The position numbers were made by a program, and so were the translations under genes. A DNA stretch of 45,339 nucleotides, taken from contig JAIVHL010000002.1 of the NCBI GenBank assembly GCA_020201075.1, positions 1 through 45,339 on the forward strand, written 5' to 3'. The number at the start of each line of letters is the position of its first letter. Position 1 is the first letter of the stretch. The stretch is from Halomonas sp. GTDB lineage: Bacteria > Pseudomonadota > Gammaproteobacteria > Pseudomonadales > Halomonadaceae. The notes beneath the pieces were generated by a model. It was not told the DNA's origin. It searched no databases and saw only the letters and a list, made by a program, of their open reading frames with translations. Of this stretch, positions 32,020 to 40,356 are shown in pieces.

Positions 32020-32730
32020 TCAGCGCTCCTCGTAGCCTCGTTGAATCGGTGCCATGGCGTCCCGGGCGCCGAATTTCGTCAGGGAACGCGCGAGGCGCGC
32101 CAGGTTAGCGGCCTGCCAGCGTCCCTGCGAGCGCAGCCCGCAGCGGTCAAGGTCGATCAGCCAAACGCGATCTCTTTTATCTACCAGCAGGTTGCGTGCA
32201 TTGAGGTCCACGTGATCGAGACCGGCGTTGTGAAATCGTCGGATCGTTCGCCCCACCTCTATCAGCAGAGCCTCGTCGGCAAGACGCTCTTCCAGACGGC
32301 TGGCCAGGGCGCGGGCGCCGCGGATGCGTTCGGTGATCAGGGCGGCTTCGTAGGTGAATTCGTGGCGGTTGACGGCAGCGGCCACCGGTGTAGGTACCGG
32401 CAGGCCGCGCTGGTGAAGGTCGGCGGTCAGGCGCAGTTCACGGAAGGCGCGGGTGCGTTCCAGGCCGGTCCACAGGTAGCGTGTCCCGCTGAGCCGGGCG
32501 ACGAAGCCACCGCGGCGGTAGGGCCGTAGCACCCACTCCCGGTCGCTGTCGGCAGCCAGGAAAAGGCTGACTCCCCGTCCCGGGGCCTCGCCGATGACCC
32601 GCCCTTGGTTTCTCCAGTGCTCGGGGTCGAAGAGACTCGGGCCGGGAGGCACTTCGGCAGCGGCGTCACATAAACGCTCGGCATCATATAGAATGAAAAC
32701 CTTTCCTGCTCGACACGTTGCCAACTCCAT
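32020..32730 (-). CDS. kdkA: 3-deoxy-D-manno-octulosonic acid kinase
   Basis: KdkA phosphorylates the single Kdo residue of lipid A-Kdo at the 4 position in bacteria with a mono-Kdo core, as known in Haemophilus and Vibrio. The 236-residue protein has the eukaryotic-like kinase fold: WVLRPYRRGG near residue 67, the catalytic HVDLNARN at 173-180 and the metal-binding IDLDRC at 192-197. The N-terminal segment EHWRNQGRVIGEAPGRGVSLF matches the family. ATG 32730 was chosen with AGAGGA 8 bases upstream. That ATG overlaps the start codon of the divergent GT9 gene by two bases. Confidence 0.9.
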   Translation of the reverse strand: MELATCRAGKVFILYDAERLCDAAAEVPPGPSLFDPEHWRNQGRVIGEAPGRGVSLFLAADSDREWVLRPYRRGGFVARLSGTRYLWTGLERTRAFRELRLTADLHQRGLPVPTPVAAAVNRHEFTYEAALITERIRGARALASRLEERLADEALLIEVGRTIRRFHNAGLDHVDLNARNLLVDKRDRVWLIDLDRCGLRSQGRWQAANLARLARSLTKFGARDAMAPIQRGYEER

Positions 32731-33832
32731 GAAGCATCCTCTGCCTGCACAACCCCGGCACATCGGCGTGCTGAGACTCTCCGCTCTGGGCGACGTCTGC
32801 AATCTGGTACCGACGGTTCGTGCCCTGCAGCGCCAGTGGCCCGAGGCGCGTATCACCTGGATCATCGGCAAGGCCGAATACAGTCTACTGGCCGGCCTGA
32901 CCGGGGTCGAGTTCGCGGTCTATGACAAGGCCAGCGGGATTGCCGGCATGCGCGCATTGTGGCGCGAGCTGGCCGGTACCCGCTTCGACGTGCTGCTGCA
33001 CATGCAGCAGGCGCTGCGCGCCAGCGCGCTCTCCCTGGGCCTCAAGGCCGACGTGCGAGTGGGCTACGACAAGGCCCGCGCCAAGGATGCCCAGCACTGG
33101 TTCACCCACCGCCAGCTGACCCCCCATCCCCGTTCTCATGTGCTGGAGTCCTTCCTGGATTTCGCCCGCCTGCTGAGGGTGGAGGATCTTTCCTTGACGT
33201 GGGATATGCCGGTACCCGATACCGCCTTCGACGAGGCCCGGGCGCTGACCGGCGAGGCGCCCTACCTGCTGATGAGCCCCTGCGCCAATCCACGGCTGCG
33301 GAATTTCCGCAACTGGTCCGCCGAGGGCTATGCAGCGGTGATCCAGCACGCCTGGCATCGGCATGGCCTGCGGACCCTGCTCACGGGTGGCGGCAGCACC
33401 CAGGAGCGCGAGATGGGCGAGCGAATTCAGTCCCTTTGCGAGCCCGGCTCGGTGATCGATGCCATCGGTGGCACGTCGTTGAAGGGGTTGCTGGCGATGA
33501 TCGCACGGGCAAGAGTCGTTATCGCTCCCGACTCGGGTCCCGTGCACATGGCCAACGCCTTGGGTACCCCGACGGTGGGGCTCTATGCGACCACCAATCC
33601 CGACCGTGCGGCCCCCTATTGCTGGCGAGAGTTTGTGGTTAACCGTTACCCGGACGCCGTGGACACCTATCTGCATAAGTCTCTTGACGAGATCGCCTGG
33701 GGACAGCGGGTACGCCACCCCGACGCCATGTCGTTGATTCACGCCGAGGACGTCATCGAGCGCCTGGAGGCCCTGTTCGACCATATTGCCGCCATTCACC
33801 TGGAAAGGGAGCTTCCCGACGATGAAACTTGA
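32729..33832 (+). CDS. Family 9 heptosyltransferase, probably heptosyltransferase I (OpsX-like)
   Basis: A 367-residue GT9 protein: [23 protein letters not shown] at the N-terminus, [22 protein letters not shown] in the middle and the donor-site [21 protein letters not shown] at the C-terminus. The SPCA-RN-W block is characteristic of OpsX-type heptosyltransferase I enzymes, which add the first heptose to phosphorylated Kdo. The neighbouring kdkA supports this. ATG 32729 is the likeliest start but has no clear ribosome site; ATG 32693 (12 codons earlier) is an alternative. Its 3' end overlaps hldE by 11 bp. Confidence 0.83.
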   Translation: MKHPLPAQPRHIGVLRLSALGDVCNLVPTVRALQRQWPEARITWIIGKAEYSLLAGLTGVEFAVYDKASGIAGMRALWRELAGTRFDVLLHMQQALRASALSLGLKADVRVGYDKARAKDAQHWFTHRQLTPHPRSHVLESFLDFARLLRVEDLSLTWDMPVPDTAFDEARALTGEAPYLLMSPCANPRLRNFRNWSAEGYAAVIQHAWHRHGLRTLLTGGGSTQEREMGERIQSLCEPGSVIDAIGGTSLKGLLAMIARARVVIAPDSGPVHMANALGTPTVGLYATTNPDRAAPYCWREFVVNRYPDAVDTYLHKSLDEIAWGQRVRHPDAMSLIHAEDVIERLEALFDHIAAIHLERELPDDET

Positions 33833-35252
33833 TCTGACTGCCCTGGAGCGCTCCCGCGTGCTGGTGGTGGGCGACGTCATGCTCGACCGCTACTGGCACG
33901 GTGGCACCTCACGGATATCCCCCGAGGCACCGGTGCCGGTGGTGCGAGTCGAGCAGAGCGAGGACCGTCCCGGCGGCGCCGCCAACGTGGCGCTCAACAT
34001 CGCTTCTCTGGGCGCCCACGCCGCTCTGGCCGGACTGGTGGGCGATGACGACAATGCCGATCGCCTGGTATCACGTCTCGAAGACGCCGGAGTGGGTACT
34101 CACTTCGCCCGTAGCCCAGGCCTTCCCACCATCACCAAGCTGCGGGTGATGAGCCGCAACCAGCAGCTGATTCGCCTCGATTTCGAGGAGGGGCTCGGCG
34201 AGGTGGATACCTCGGCCCTGATCGAACGGGTCGAGGCAGCGTTGCCCGAGGCCGATCTGGTGATCCTATCCGACTACGGCAAGGGCACCCTGAATCGGGT
34301 CGAGGAGCTGATTCGCCTGGTGCGAGCCAGTGGCAAACGGGTACTGGTAGACCCCAAGGGCAGCAACTTCTCCCGCTACCGCGGGGCCAGCGTGATCACC
34401 CCCAACCTGGCGGAATTCGAGGCGGTGGTGGGCCATTGCCGCGACGACGCCGAACTGGCGGAGCGTGGCCAGGCGCTTTGCGCCGAGCTGGAATTGGAGG
34501 CGCTGTTGATCACTCGCAGCGAGAAGGGCATGACCCTGATTCGTGAAGGCCACGAGCCGCTGCATCTGCCGACCCGGGCTCGGGAGGTCTACGACGTGAC
34601 CGGCGCCGGCGACACGGTGATCGGTGTGCTGGGTCTGGCGCTCGCCGCCGGCCATGGCTTCCCCGAGGCGATGACGCTCTCCAACCTGGCCGCCGGCCTG
34701 GTGGTGGCCAAGCAGGGTACCGCGACCCTCTCCATCGCCGAGCTCTACACCGCCCTGCACGGCGACAAGCTGGCCGAGTTCGGGGTAATCGAGGAAACGC
34801 CCCTGATCGAAGCGGTGCGCGCCGCCCAGGCCCGCGGTGAGCGGGTGGTAATGACCAACGGCTGCTTCGACATCCTGCACGCCGGCCATGTCGCCTACCT
34901 CGAACAGGCCCGCAAGCTTGGCGACCGGCTGATCGTGGCGGTCAACGATGACGCTTCCATCGCCCGCCTCAAGGGGCCCAAGCGCCCCATCAACACCCTG
35001 ATGCGCCGCATGCAGGTGCTGGCGGGCCTTGGCGCTGTGGACTGGGTGGTGCCCTTCGCCGAGGACACCCCCCAGCGGCTGATCGAGGACGTGCTGCCCG
35101 ACGTGCTGGTCAAGGGCGGCGACTATCGTCCCGAGCAGATCGCCGGCGGTGAAGCGGTGCGCGAAGCCGGCGGCGAGGTCCGCGTGCTGGGCTTCGAAGA
35201 TGGCGTCTCCACCACGGCGATGATTTCCACCATCCTCGATCGTGAGGCCTGA
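33822..35252 (+). CDS. hldE: Bifunctional heptose-7-phosphate kinase / heptose-1-phosphate adenylyltransferase
   Basis: HldE performs the first and third of the ADP-heptose steps. The 476-residue protein (E. coli 477) has an N-terminal ribokinase-like domain (about 1-318) with [22 protein letters not shown] and the catalytic TGAGDTV. The C-terminal nucleotidyltransferase domain (about 345-476) has [17 protein letters not shown] lies 11 bases upstream of the ATG. Together with gmhB and hldD it completes the ADP-heptose pathway except for the isomerase gmhA, which is not in this window. It overlaps the upstream GT9 gene, and its stop overlaps the waaA ATG by one base. Confidence 0.97.
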   Translation: MKLDLTALERSRVLVVGDVMLDRYWHGGTSRISPEAPVPVVRVEQSEDRPGGAANVALNIASLGAHAALAGLVGDDDNADRLVSRLEDAGVGTHFARSPGLPTITKLRVMSRNQQLIRLDFEEGLGEVDTSALIERVEAALPEADLVILSDYGKGTLNRVEELIRLVRASGKRVLVDPKGSNFSRYRGASVITPNLAEFEAVVGHCRDDAELAERGQALCAELELEALLITRSEKGMTLIREGHEPLHLPTRAREVYDVTGAGDTVIGVLGLALAAGHGFPEAMTLSNLAAGLVVAKQGTATLSIAELYTALHGDKLAEFGVIEETPLIEAVRAAQARGERVVMTNGCFDILHAGHVAYLEQARKLGDRLIVAVNDDASIARLKGPKRPINTLMRRMQVLAGLGAVDWVVPFAEDTPQRLIEDVLPDVLVKGGDYRPEQIAGGEAVREAGGEVRVLGFEDGVSTTAMISTILDREA

Positions 35253-36307
35253 TGGGCTGGCCCCGTGGCCTCTACTCGGCGCTGCTGCTGGCCCTGACGC
35301 CGCTGATTTGGCGTCGCATACGCCGTGAGCATGCGCTCACTGACTTTCACCAGACGCCTCGCGAACTGCGCCTGGGGCGCATCCTCGAGACACCCTCTGG
35401 CGAGCGTATGCTGTGGCTGCATTGCGCCTCGGTGGGCGAGGTGCTGGCGGCTCGTCCGTTGATCGAGGCGTTGCTCGAACGCTACCCCGAGCACCGCCTC
35501 ACCCTCACCACCATGACCGCCACCGGGGCGGAGCGAGCGCAGGCCCTGGCGGCGTCCCGGAACGACGAGCGTGTCGTTCACCACTTCATTCCGCTGGACT
35601 TCCCCCGGGCCGCGGCACGCTTCGTCGAGCGCCTGCGCCCCGAGCTGGCGCTCTTCTTCGAGACCGAGCTGTGGCCCAACCTGCTGCATGCCTGTTGCAG
35701 CCGCGGCGTGCCGGTGGCGGTGATCAACGGTCGCCTCTCGCCGCGGGCCTTCCGCGGCTATCGTCGGCTGCGCCCGCTGATGCGTGAGGCGCTGGCCTGC
35801 GTGGACTGGCTGGCCGCCAAGTCGGTCGCCGACGCCGAGCGCTTCGCGCGGCTCGGTATGGCACAAGAGCGTATCGACGTAGTGGGGTCGCTCAAGTTTG
35901 ATATCGCCACGGATAATGGTGCCCTCGAGGTGAGTGAGCGCTTGCGTACCCGACTCGGTGAGCGTCCGGTCTGGGTGGCAGGCTCTACCCATGAGGGGGA
36001 GGAGACGGCGCTGCTGGCCGCTCATGCTCGGCTGCGCGAGAGCCATCTGACGCCCGGTTTCAAGAGCTGTTCCGAGGCGCTGCTCGTACTGGTTCCGCGC
36101 CACCCCCAGCGCTTCGATGCGGTGGCGGCGCTGTGCGAACAGGCGGGCATGCCTGTGGCGCGTCGCTCTCGCGGAGAGTGGCCGGAGGCCGCGACGGCGG
36201 TTTACCTTGGCGACACCTTCTGGCTAAGCTCTTCGCCGACCCTGCCGAGCGGCGCCGCCTGGGCGAGGCAGGCCGCGCCGTGGTGGCGGCTAATCGAGGT
36301 GCGCTAG
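35252..36307 (+). CDS. waaA: 3-deoxy-D-manno-octulosonic acid transferase, disrupted by an internal deletion and frameshift
   Basis: WaaA (KdtA) transfers Kdo from CMP-Kdo to lipid A precursor at the inner membrane. Residues 1-322 are normal: an N-terminal anchor (LYSALLLALTPLIWRRI), LWLHCASVGEV, LTTMTATGAER, FFETELWPN, GSLKFD, AGSTHEGEE and LVPRHPQRF up to YLGDT. The frame then diverges and stops at residue 351, against 425 in E. coli WaaA. The real C-terminus survives out of frame at 36217-36351. About 70-75 codons are missing, including the GGHN-containing CMP-Kdo-binding segment, so the product should be inactive. WaaA is normally essential, which makes an assembly error or a second copy elsewhere worth considering. 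Confidence 0.88.
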   Translation: MGWPRGLYSALLLALTPLIWRRIRREHALTDFHQTPRELRLGRILETPSGERMLWLHCASVGEVLAARPLIEALLERYPEHRLTLTTMTATGAERAQALAASRNDERVVHHFIPLDFPRAAARFVERLRPELALFFETELWPNLLHACCSRGVPVAVINGRLSPRAFRGYRRLRPLMREALACVDWLAAKSVADAERFARLGMAQERIDVVGSLKFDIATDNGALEVSERLRTRLGERPVWVAGSTHEGEETALLAAHARLRESHLTPGFKSCSEALLVLVPRHPQRFDAVAALCEQAGMPVARRSRGEWPEAATAVYLGDTFWLSSSPTLPSGAAWARQAAPWWRLIEVR

Positions 36308-36351
36308 AGCGAACGCTGGAGGGTCTGTCACGATGTCTTCCAGCGAAGTGA
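36217..36351 (+). pseudogene. waaA: Out-of-frame C-terminal remnant of waaA
   Basis: This frame encodes LLAKLFADPAERRRLGEAG and ends LEGLSRCLPAK before TAA or TGA at 36349-36351. It is the expected last helix region of WaaA. It begins within three bases of the point where the upstream waaA frame leaves homology, so the two pieces flank one deletion junction near 36217. Confidence 0.82.
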
Positions 36352-36376
36352 ATGCTAACTTCGTCAGCGGGCAGCA

Positions 36377-37066
36377 TTACACCGATGTAAGTCGCTCCAC
36401 ACCGCTTCCCGCTCCCAGCAGCAGCACGTCGGCGCCGCGGGCGGCGAACAGGCCATTGGTGACCACCCCGACGATAGCGTTGAGGCGCGCTTCCATGGCC
36501 ACCGGGTCGTCGATCATGAAATCAAAACAGTCGATGATCTGGTTGCCGTTGTCGGTGACCACCCCCTCGCGATAGACCGGGTCGGCGCCCAGCTTGACCA
36601 GTTCCCGAGCCACGTAGGAGCGCGCCATGGGGATCACCTCCACCGGCAGCGGGAACTCGCCCAGCCGATCGACCCGTTTGGAGGCGTCGGCGATGCAGAT
36701 GAATGTCTCGCTACAGGCGGCGACGATCTTCTCTCGGGTCAGGGCCGCGCCACCACCCTTGATCATATGCAAGTGAGCGTTCACTTCGTCCGCGCCATCA
36801 ATATAGAAAGGGACGGTGCCCACGCTGTTAAGTTCGAATATCTCGATGCCGTAGCCGCGCAGGCGCTTGGCGCTAGCCTCGGAGCTGGCCACTGCCCCCT
36901 TGAAGTCGTCGCGAAGCTTGGCCAGGCGATCGATGAACAGATTGGCAGTGGAACCGGTACCGATCCCGAGCACGGTGTCGCGTTCGAGCCAGGGCTTGAT
37001 CTCGTCGATGGCCGCCGCGGCCACGGCGTCCTTCAATTGGTCCTGGGATGGGCCGTTCTGGGTCAT
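36377..37066 (-). CDS. rpiA: Ribose-5-phosphate isomerase A
   Basis: RpiA interconverts ribose 5-phosphate and ribulose 5-phosphate in the pentose phosphate pathway. The 229-residue product has the three family blocks: [34 protein letters not shown] (catalytic aspartate and lysine regions) and the C-terminal [13 protein letters not shown] 37066 was chosen since GGAG lies 7 bases before it; the open frame upstream to 37135 has no homology. It is convergent with the waaA remnant and divergent from ilvA. Confidence 0.96.
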   Translation of the reverse strand: MTQNGPSQDQLKDAVAAAAIDEIKPWLERDTVLGIGTGSTANLFIDRLAKLRDDFKGAVASSEASAKRLRGYGIEIFELNSVGTVPFYIDGADEVNAHLHMIKGGGAALTREKIVAACSETFICIADASKRVDRLGEFPLPVEVIPMARSYVARELVKLGADPVYREGVVTDNGNQIIDCFDFMIDDPVAMEARLNAIVGVVTNGLFAARGADVLLLGAGSGVERLTSV

Positions 37067-37252
37067 GGTCGCTCTCCGGTGGTGGCAGGGTGGGGTACTA
37101 AGATGGGGCATGAAACCGGCGCCATTATAGGGCACGGGCCCTTACCTGCCGATGCTGGCTGGACTCGACGCCACCACAATGCTACCAATGGTAGCCCTCC
37201 GCAGTGCAGCACAGAACGCTGCACGACTCGCGTTTCCCCTTGGGACATCAGG

Positions 37253-38599
37253 ATGCTTGAATCAATCGTTAAGAAGATACTCCAGGCTCGCGTCTATGAA
37301 GCGGCTGTGGAAACCCCTATCTCGCCTGCGCCTTTCCTCTCCCGCCGTTTCAACAACACCATCCTGATCAAGCGTGAGGACCTCCAGCCGGTTTACTCCT
37401 TCAAGATTCGCGGGGCCTACAACAAGATGGCCCAGCTGAGCGAGGAGCAGAAGGCCAAGGGCGTGATTGCAGCGTCTGCCGGCAACCATGCCCAGGGTCT
37501 GGCCATGGCGGCGAAGCAGATGGGCGTCAAGGCGGTGATCGTGATGCCGAGGATCACGCCGGACATCAAGGTTCAGGGAGTGCGTTCACGAGGCGCTCGG
37601 GTGGTGCTCAAGGGAGACTCTTTCGCCGAGGCCGCTACCCATGCCCAGGAGTTGATCAAGGAGCATGGCTATATCTACATCCCCCCCTTCGATGACATCG
37701 ACATCATCGCCGGGCAGGGCACCATCGCCATGGAGATCCTGCGCCAGCACAGCGGTCCCATCGATACTATCTTCGTGCCCGTGGGTGGCGGTGGACTGAT
37801 GGCTGGCATGCTGGCCTATATCAAGTATCTACGCCCGGACATCAAGGTGATTGGTGTGGAATCCGAGGATAGCGCCTGTCTCAAGGCCGCCCTGGAGGCC
37901 GGTGAGCGGGTGGTGCTGGATCAGGTCGGTGTCTTTGCCGAGGGGGTGGCGGTGGCGCAGATCGGCGAGTTGCCCTTTTCGATCATCCGCGACCTCATCG
38001 ATGACGTCATCACCGTCAATACCGACGAGATATGTGCAGCGGTAAAGGATATTTTTGAGGATACCCGGGCGGTCGCCGAGACCTCCGGGGCCCTGTCGCT
38101 TGCGGGTCTCAAAAAGTACGTGCAGCAGACCGGCGTCGAGGGCCAAACCCTTATCTGCATCAACTGTGGCGCCAACATCAACTTCGATCGCCTCCAGCAC
38201 ATCGCCGAGCGGACCGAACTGGGCGAGCAGCGCGAGGTAATCGACAAGCTGCGCGAGGCCGGCTACCAGGTAGAGGATCTCACCGACAATGAACTGGCCA
38301 AGCTGCATATCCGACATCTGGGTGGCGGCCGCCCCAAGGAGCACTTCGATGAAGAGGTCTATCGCTTCGAGTTCCCGGAGCGTCCCGGGGCGCTGATGAA
38401 CTTCCTCACCCACCTGCCCCACGACTGGAGCATCTCTCTGTTTCATTACCGCAACCACGGGGCTGCCTATGGTCGGGTGCTGGTGGGTATGCAGATCCCC
38501 AACGGCGACCGTGCCCATGTCGAGGAGCACTTCGACGAAATCGGCTATCGCTACTGGAAGGAAACTGACAACGCCGCCTATCGGTTGTTCATGGCCTGA
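37253..38599 (+). CDS. ilvA: Biosynthetic threonine deaminase lacking the first ACT-like regulatory domain
   Basis: IlvA deaminates threonine to 2-oxobutanoate, the first step of isoleucine synthesis. The PLP catalytic domain is intact: Lys51 in YSFKIRGAYN, SAGNHAQGLA and the phosphate loop VGGGGLMAG. The C-terminal part normally has two ACT-like domains that bind isoleucine and valine. Here ELGEQRE (ending at residue 328) joins VIDKLREAGY directly. About 55 residues of the first ACT-like domain are missing, in frame, leaving 448 residues against 514 in E. coli. The second domain (VYRFEFPERPGALMNF to the end) is present. Feedback control is probably altered. The start is ATG 37253 with AGG at 37250-37252; spacing is poor, and the ribosome site is probably GGGACATCAGG upstream. 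Confidence 0.88.
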   Translation: MLESIVKKILQARVYEAAVETPISPAPFLSRRFNNTILIKREDLQPVYSFKIRGAYNKMAQLSEEQKAKGVIAASAGNHAQGLAMAAKQMGVKAVIVMPRITPDIKVQGVRSRGARVVLKGDSFAEAATHAQELIKEHGYIYIPPFDDIDIIAGQGTIAMEILRQHSGPIDTIFVPVGGGGLMAGMLAYIKYLRPDIKVIGVESEDSACLKAALEAGERVVLDQVGVFAEGVAVAQIGELPFSIIRDLIDDVITVNTDEICAAVKDIFEDTRAVAETSGALSLAGLKKYVQQTGVEGQTLICINCGANINFDRLQHIAERTELGEQREVIDKLREAGYQVEDLTDNELAKLHIRHLGGGRPKEHFDEEVYRFEFPERPGALMNFLTHLPHDWSISLFHYRNHGAAYGRVLVGMQIPNGDRAHVEEHFDEIGYRYWKETDNAAYRLFMA

Positions 38600-38689
38600 G
38601 CGATCTCCCTCATCAAGGAGTAAGCGCTGACTCGCACCGCGCGCCTCGCCTGCTGGGTTTTTCAGCCACAAAACGTTGCGTTTGGGTGG

Positions 38690-38718
38690 TTGTCGCGAGC
38701 ATGAAATCGCCCTATAGT
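38690..38718 (+). promoter_or_regulatory. Sigma-70-like promoter upstream of a tiny membrane peptide
   Basis: TTGTCG (38690-38695) and TATAGT (38713-38718) are 17 bp apart. The predicted start near 38725 is about 25 bp before the small open frame. Confidence 0.5.
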
Positions 38719-38748
38719 CTGGAGCAATTATTTTTCCCTATGGAGTCG

Positions 38749-38847
38749 ATGATGAAGCGCAAGCCCGATCTGGTCATGGCACTGGTACTGTTGTTTGGTA
38801 TCGGACTCGTGGCAACCGGTTACGCCCAGGCGCTGGCGGGCAGTTGA
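38749..38847 (+). CDS. Putative 32-residue single-pass membrane peptide
   Basis: The frame encodes a short basic start (MMKRKPD) followed by one hydrophobic segment (LVMALVLLFGIGLVATGYA) and ends QALAGS. It is not recognised as any family. GGAG at 38742-38745 lies close to ATG 38749 and at good distance (6 bases) from the next ATG at 38752; ATG 38740 is also in frame. It has its own promoter-like sequence 31 bp upstream and a strong hairpin 53 bp downstream. This arrangement supports a real small gene. Alternatively it could be a cleaved signal-peptide-like remnant. Confidence 0.5.
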   Translation: MMKRKPDLVMALVLLFGIGLVATGYAQALAGS

Positions 38848-38900
38848 GCCGTTAACTCGGGCGGTAACATGGGCCCATCGACGTCAGATATAGACCGCTA

Positions 38901-38938
38901 GCAAACGGGGCGATGTCATTGGGCATCGCCCCGTTTGC
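38901..38938. terminator. Long hairpin between the small peptide gene and ygfA
   Basis: A perfect 15-bp stem (38901-38915 with 38924-38938) encloses an eight-base loop. The core is GGGGCGATG with short GTTTGC tails on both strands, so it can serve both the rightward small gene and the leftward ygfA. Confidence 0.75.
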
Positions 38939-38960
38939 GTTCAGGCGGTGGTGTACCTCG

Positions 38961-39605
38961 TCAGGGACGAACGATCCGAGCATCGCTGACGATGGCATCC
39001 AGGGGGACGTCCCAGGGCTCATTCGGCAGTGCCTCGACCCGCTGACACTCATGCGCCAAACCAATCAGACATGGTCGTGGGCCGGGACGGCGCGTGAAGG
39101 CCAGGGTTCGATCGTAGAAGCCTCCACCCATGCCCATTCGTTGGCCGGCTTCGTCGAAGCCCACCAGGGGCAGCAGGATCAGGTCCAGGGCCCAAGCGGG
39201 CCGGCGTCGATCGCGATGGGCGCCATGACGGGTCTGAGGCTCAGGAATGCCGTAACGGTTGATTACCATGGGCGTGTCGGCACGGTAGTGGACGAACCAC
39301 AGCCGGTTACGTGAAAGCGGTCGAAGCACCGGAAGGTATACGTGGGCACCACGACGACGGAGCCAGTCGATCAGCGGTGTGGGGTCAATCTCGCCGTCGT
39401 TGGGCAGATAGAGCGCAACGCGGCGGGCGCGCTGTACCTCGGGCAGGCGTCGCAGCCTGCGGCACAGGCGTTTGCTAGCTGCCTGACGCTGTCGCGGAGT
39501 CAGGGCGCGTCGGCGGCGGCGAAGCTCACGGCGCAGGGCCTGACGAGAGCCGTCGAAAGCATCAAGAAAAAGGGGTGCGGCGGATGTCGTCATGAGGTGG
39601 GTCAT
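38961..39605 (-). CDS. ygfA: 5-formyltetrahydrofolate cyclo-ligase
   Basis: This enzyme converts 5-formyltetrahydrofolate to 5,10-methenyltetrahydrofolate with ATP. The 214-residue product has the usual basic N-terminus (LRRELRRRRRALTPRQ), the mid-region VALYLPNDGEIDPTPLI and the substrate/ATP loop PLVGFDEAGQRMGMGGGFYDRTL. The start is uncertain: ATG 39605 lies 8 bases after the 6S RNA end, and ATG 39593 is also possible; neither has a clear ribosome site. As in E. coli it follows 6S RNA and was probably co-transcribed with it. Confidence 0.93.
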   Translation of the reverse strand: MTHLMTTSAAPLFLDAFDGSRQALRRELRRRRRALTPRQRQAASKRLCRRLRRLPEVQRARRVALYLPNDGEIDPTPLIDWLRRRGAHVYLPVLRPLSRNRLWFVHYRADTPMVINRYGIPEPQTRHGAHRDRRRPAWALDLILLPLVGFDEAGQRMGMGGGFYDRTLAFTRRPGPRPCLIGLAHECQRVEALPNEPWDVPLDAIVSDARIVRP

Positions 39606-39612
39606 GGCAGAC

Positions 39613-39797
39613 GAGGTTCCCCAGAGTGCCGCTGTCATTCTGGCCCTGAACCCAGTGGTTCAAGGTGGGTGGCCGCAGCCGGACCGTCAGGCTTTCCGAC
39701 GCGCGGACATGCACACGGGTCCGGCTAGCATATGGCCCCCTGGGTAATGCGCATAGGCTCGAGGGACGATAACGACTGGCAAACACCCCAGGGAACT
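39613..39797 (-). ncRNA. ssrS: 6S RNA
   Basis: The minus strand between zapA and ygfA has the features of 6S RNA, the sigma-70 holoenzyme-binding regulator of stationary phase. The ends form a closing stem: GAGTTCCC near 39798-39791 pairs with GGGAACCTC ending at 39613, and the following bases continue the pairing with G-U pairs. The 3' half has the conserved CACCTTGAACC hairpin arm and the GGGTTCA partner, as in E. coli 6S. The 5' half has GTGTGCATGTCCGC followed by CGGAAAGCCTGA, as in Pseudomonas 6S. The length of about 185 bases equals that of E. coli (184). The conserved zapA-ssrS-ygfA order supports it. Confidence 0.9.
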
Positions 39798-39802
39798 CAT
39801 TC

Positions 39803-39831
39803 ATCCTACCAGAGCCAATGTGTCCGTCCAA
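39803..39831 (-). promoter_or_regulatory. Sigma-70 promoter of 6S RNA
   Basis: TTGGAC (39826-39831) and TAGGAT (39803-39808) on the minus strand are 17 bp apart. The predicted transcription start, 39796-39798, coincides with the 5' base of the 6S closing stem. Confidence 0.75.
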
Positions 39832-39881
39832 CGCATTCTATTGGGGGCGAGATATGCTCGCAGTGGGTGTTGTCGAGACAG

Positions 39882-40181
39882 TCAGCGTTGGGGGGTATCG
39901 ACCAGGGCGCGTTCCAGGCGAGTGCTGAGCGCGTCAAGGTTGCTTTCCCCTGCTCGCTGGGCGTCCAGTGCCTCAAGCAGTTCATGGGCGATGTTCAGGG
40001 CCGCCATGATGGCGATACGCTCGGTGCCCATCAGGTTGTTCTGGGAATGAATGCCGCCCATGGCGCGATCCAGATAGCGGGCGGCGCGCTCCAGCTTATC
40101 CTGCTCTTCTGGCGGGCAGGCAATCACATAGCCGCGCCCCAACAGGGTGATTTCGGTGGTCGGACGCGTGGCGTCGGTCAT
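39882..40181 (-). CDS. zapA: Cell division protein ZapA
   Basis: ZapA cross-links FtsZ filaments at mid-cell. The 99-residue product has the N-terminal strand motif TTEITLLGRGYVIACPPEEQDKLERAARYLD and a C-terminal coiled-coil helix, as in the family (109 residues in E. coli). ATG 40181 was chosen since GGAG lies 7 bases upstream; the open frame further up to 40247 is not homologous. It precedes 6S RNA on the same strand and is divergent from ygfB. Confidence 0.92.
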   Translation of the reverse strand: MTDATRPTTEITLLGRGYVIACPPEEQDKLERAARYLDRAMGGIHSQNNLMGTERIAIMAALNIAHELLEALDAQRAGESNLDALSTRLERALVDTPQR

Positions 40182-40356
40182 CGGAAGACTCCGGGTCGGC
40201 CTGCCGGGAGAGCTACCGCGCGCCCCGGTGGCCCGATGCGTTAACATCCATGGAAGGAAAGGTTTCGTACCTCACTATAAGAGAGCCCTTCCGGGGCGGT
40301 CAACGCGCCGCCCCGGGCGAGGCTCACTCTTGCTCGCAGCCGTTACGGATTTTCGC

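Noticed and set aside
32731-32871. Upstream extension of kdkA by 47 residues
   Set aside because: It lies antisense to the start of the heptosyltransferase gene and has no similarity to Kdo kinases.
35123-36103. 326-residue open frame on the minus strand opposite hldE and waaA
   Set aside because: It is an antisense shadow with strongly biased composition and no family features.
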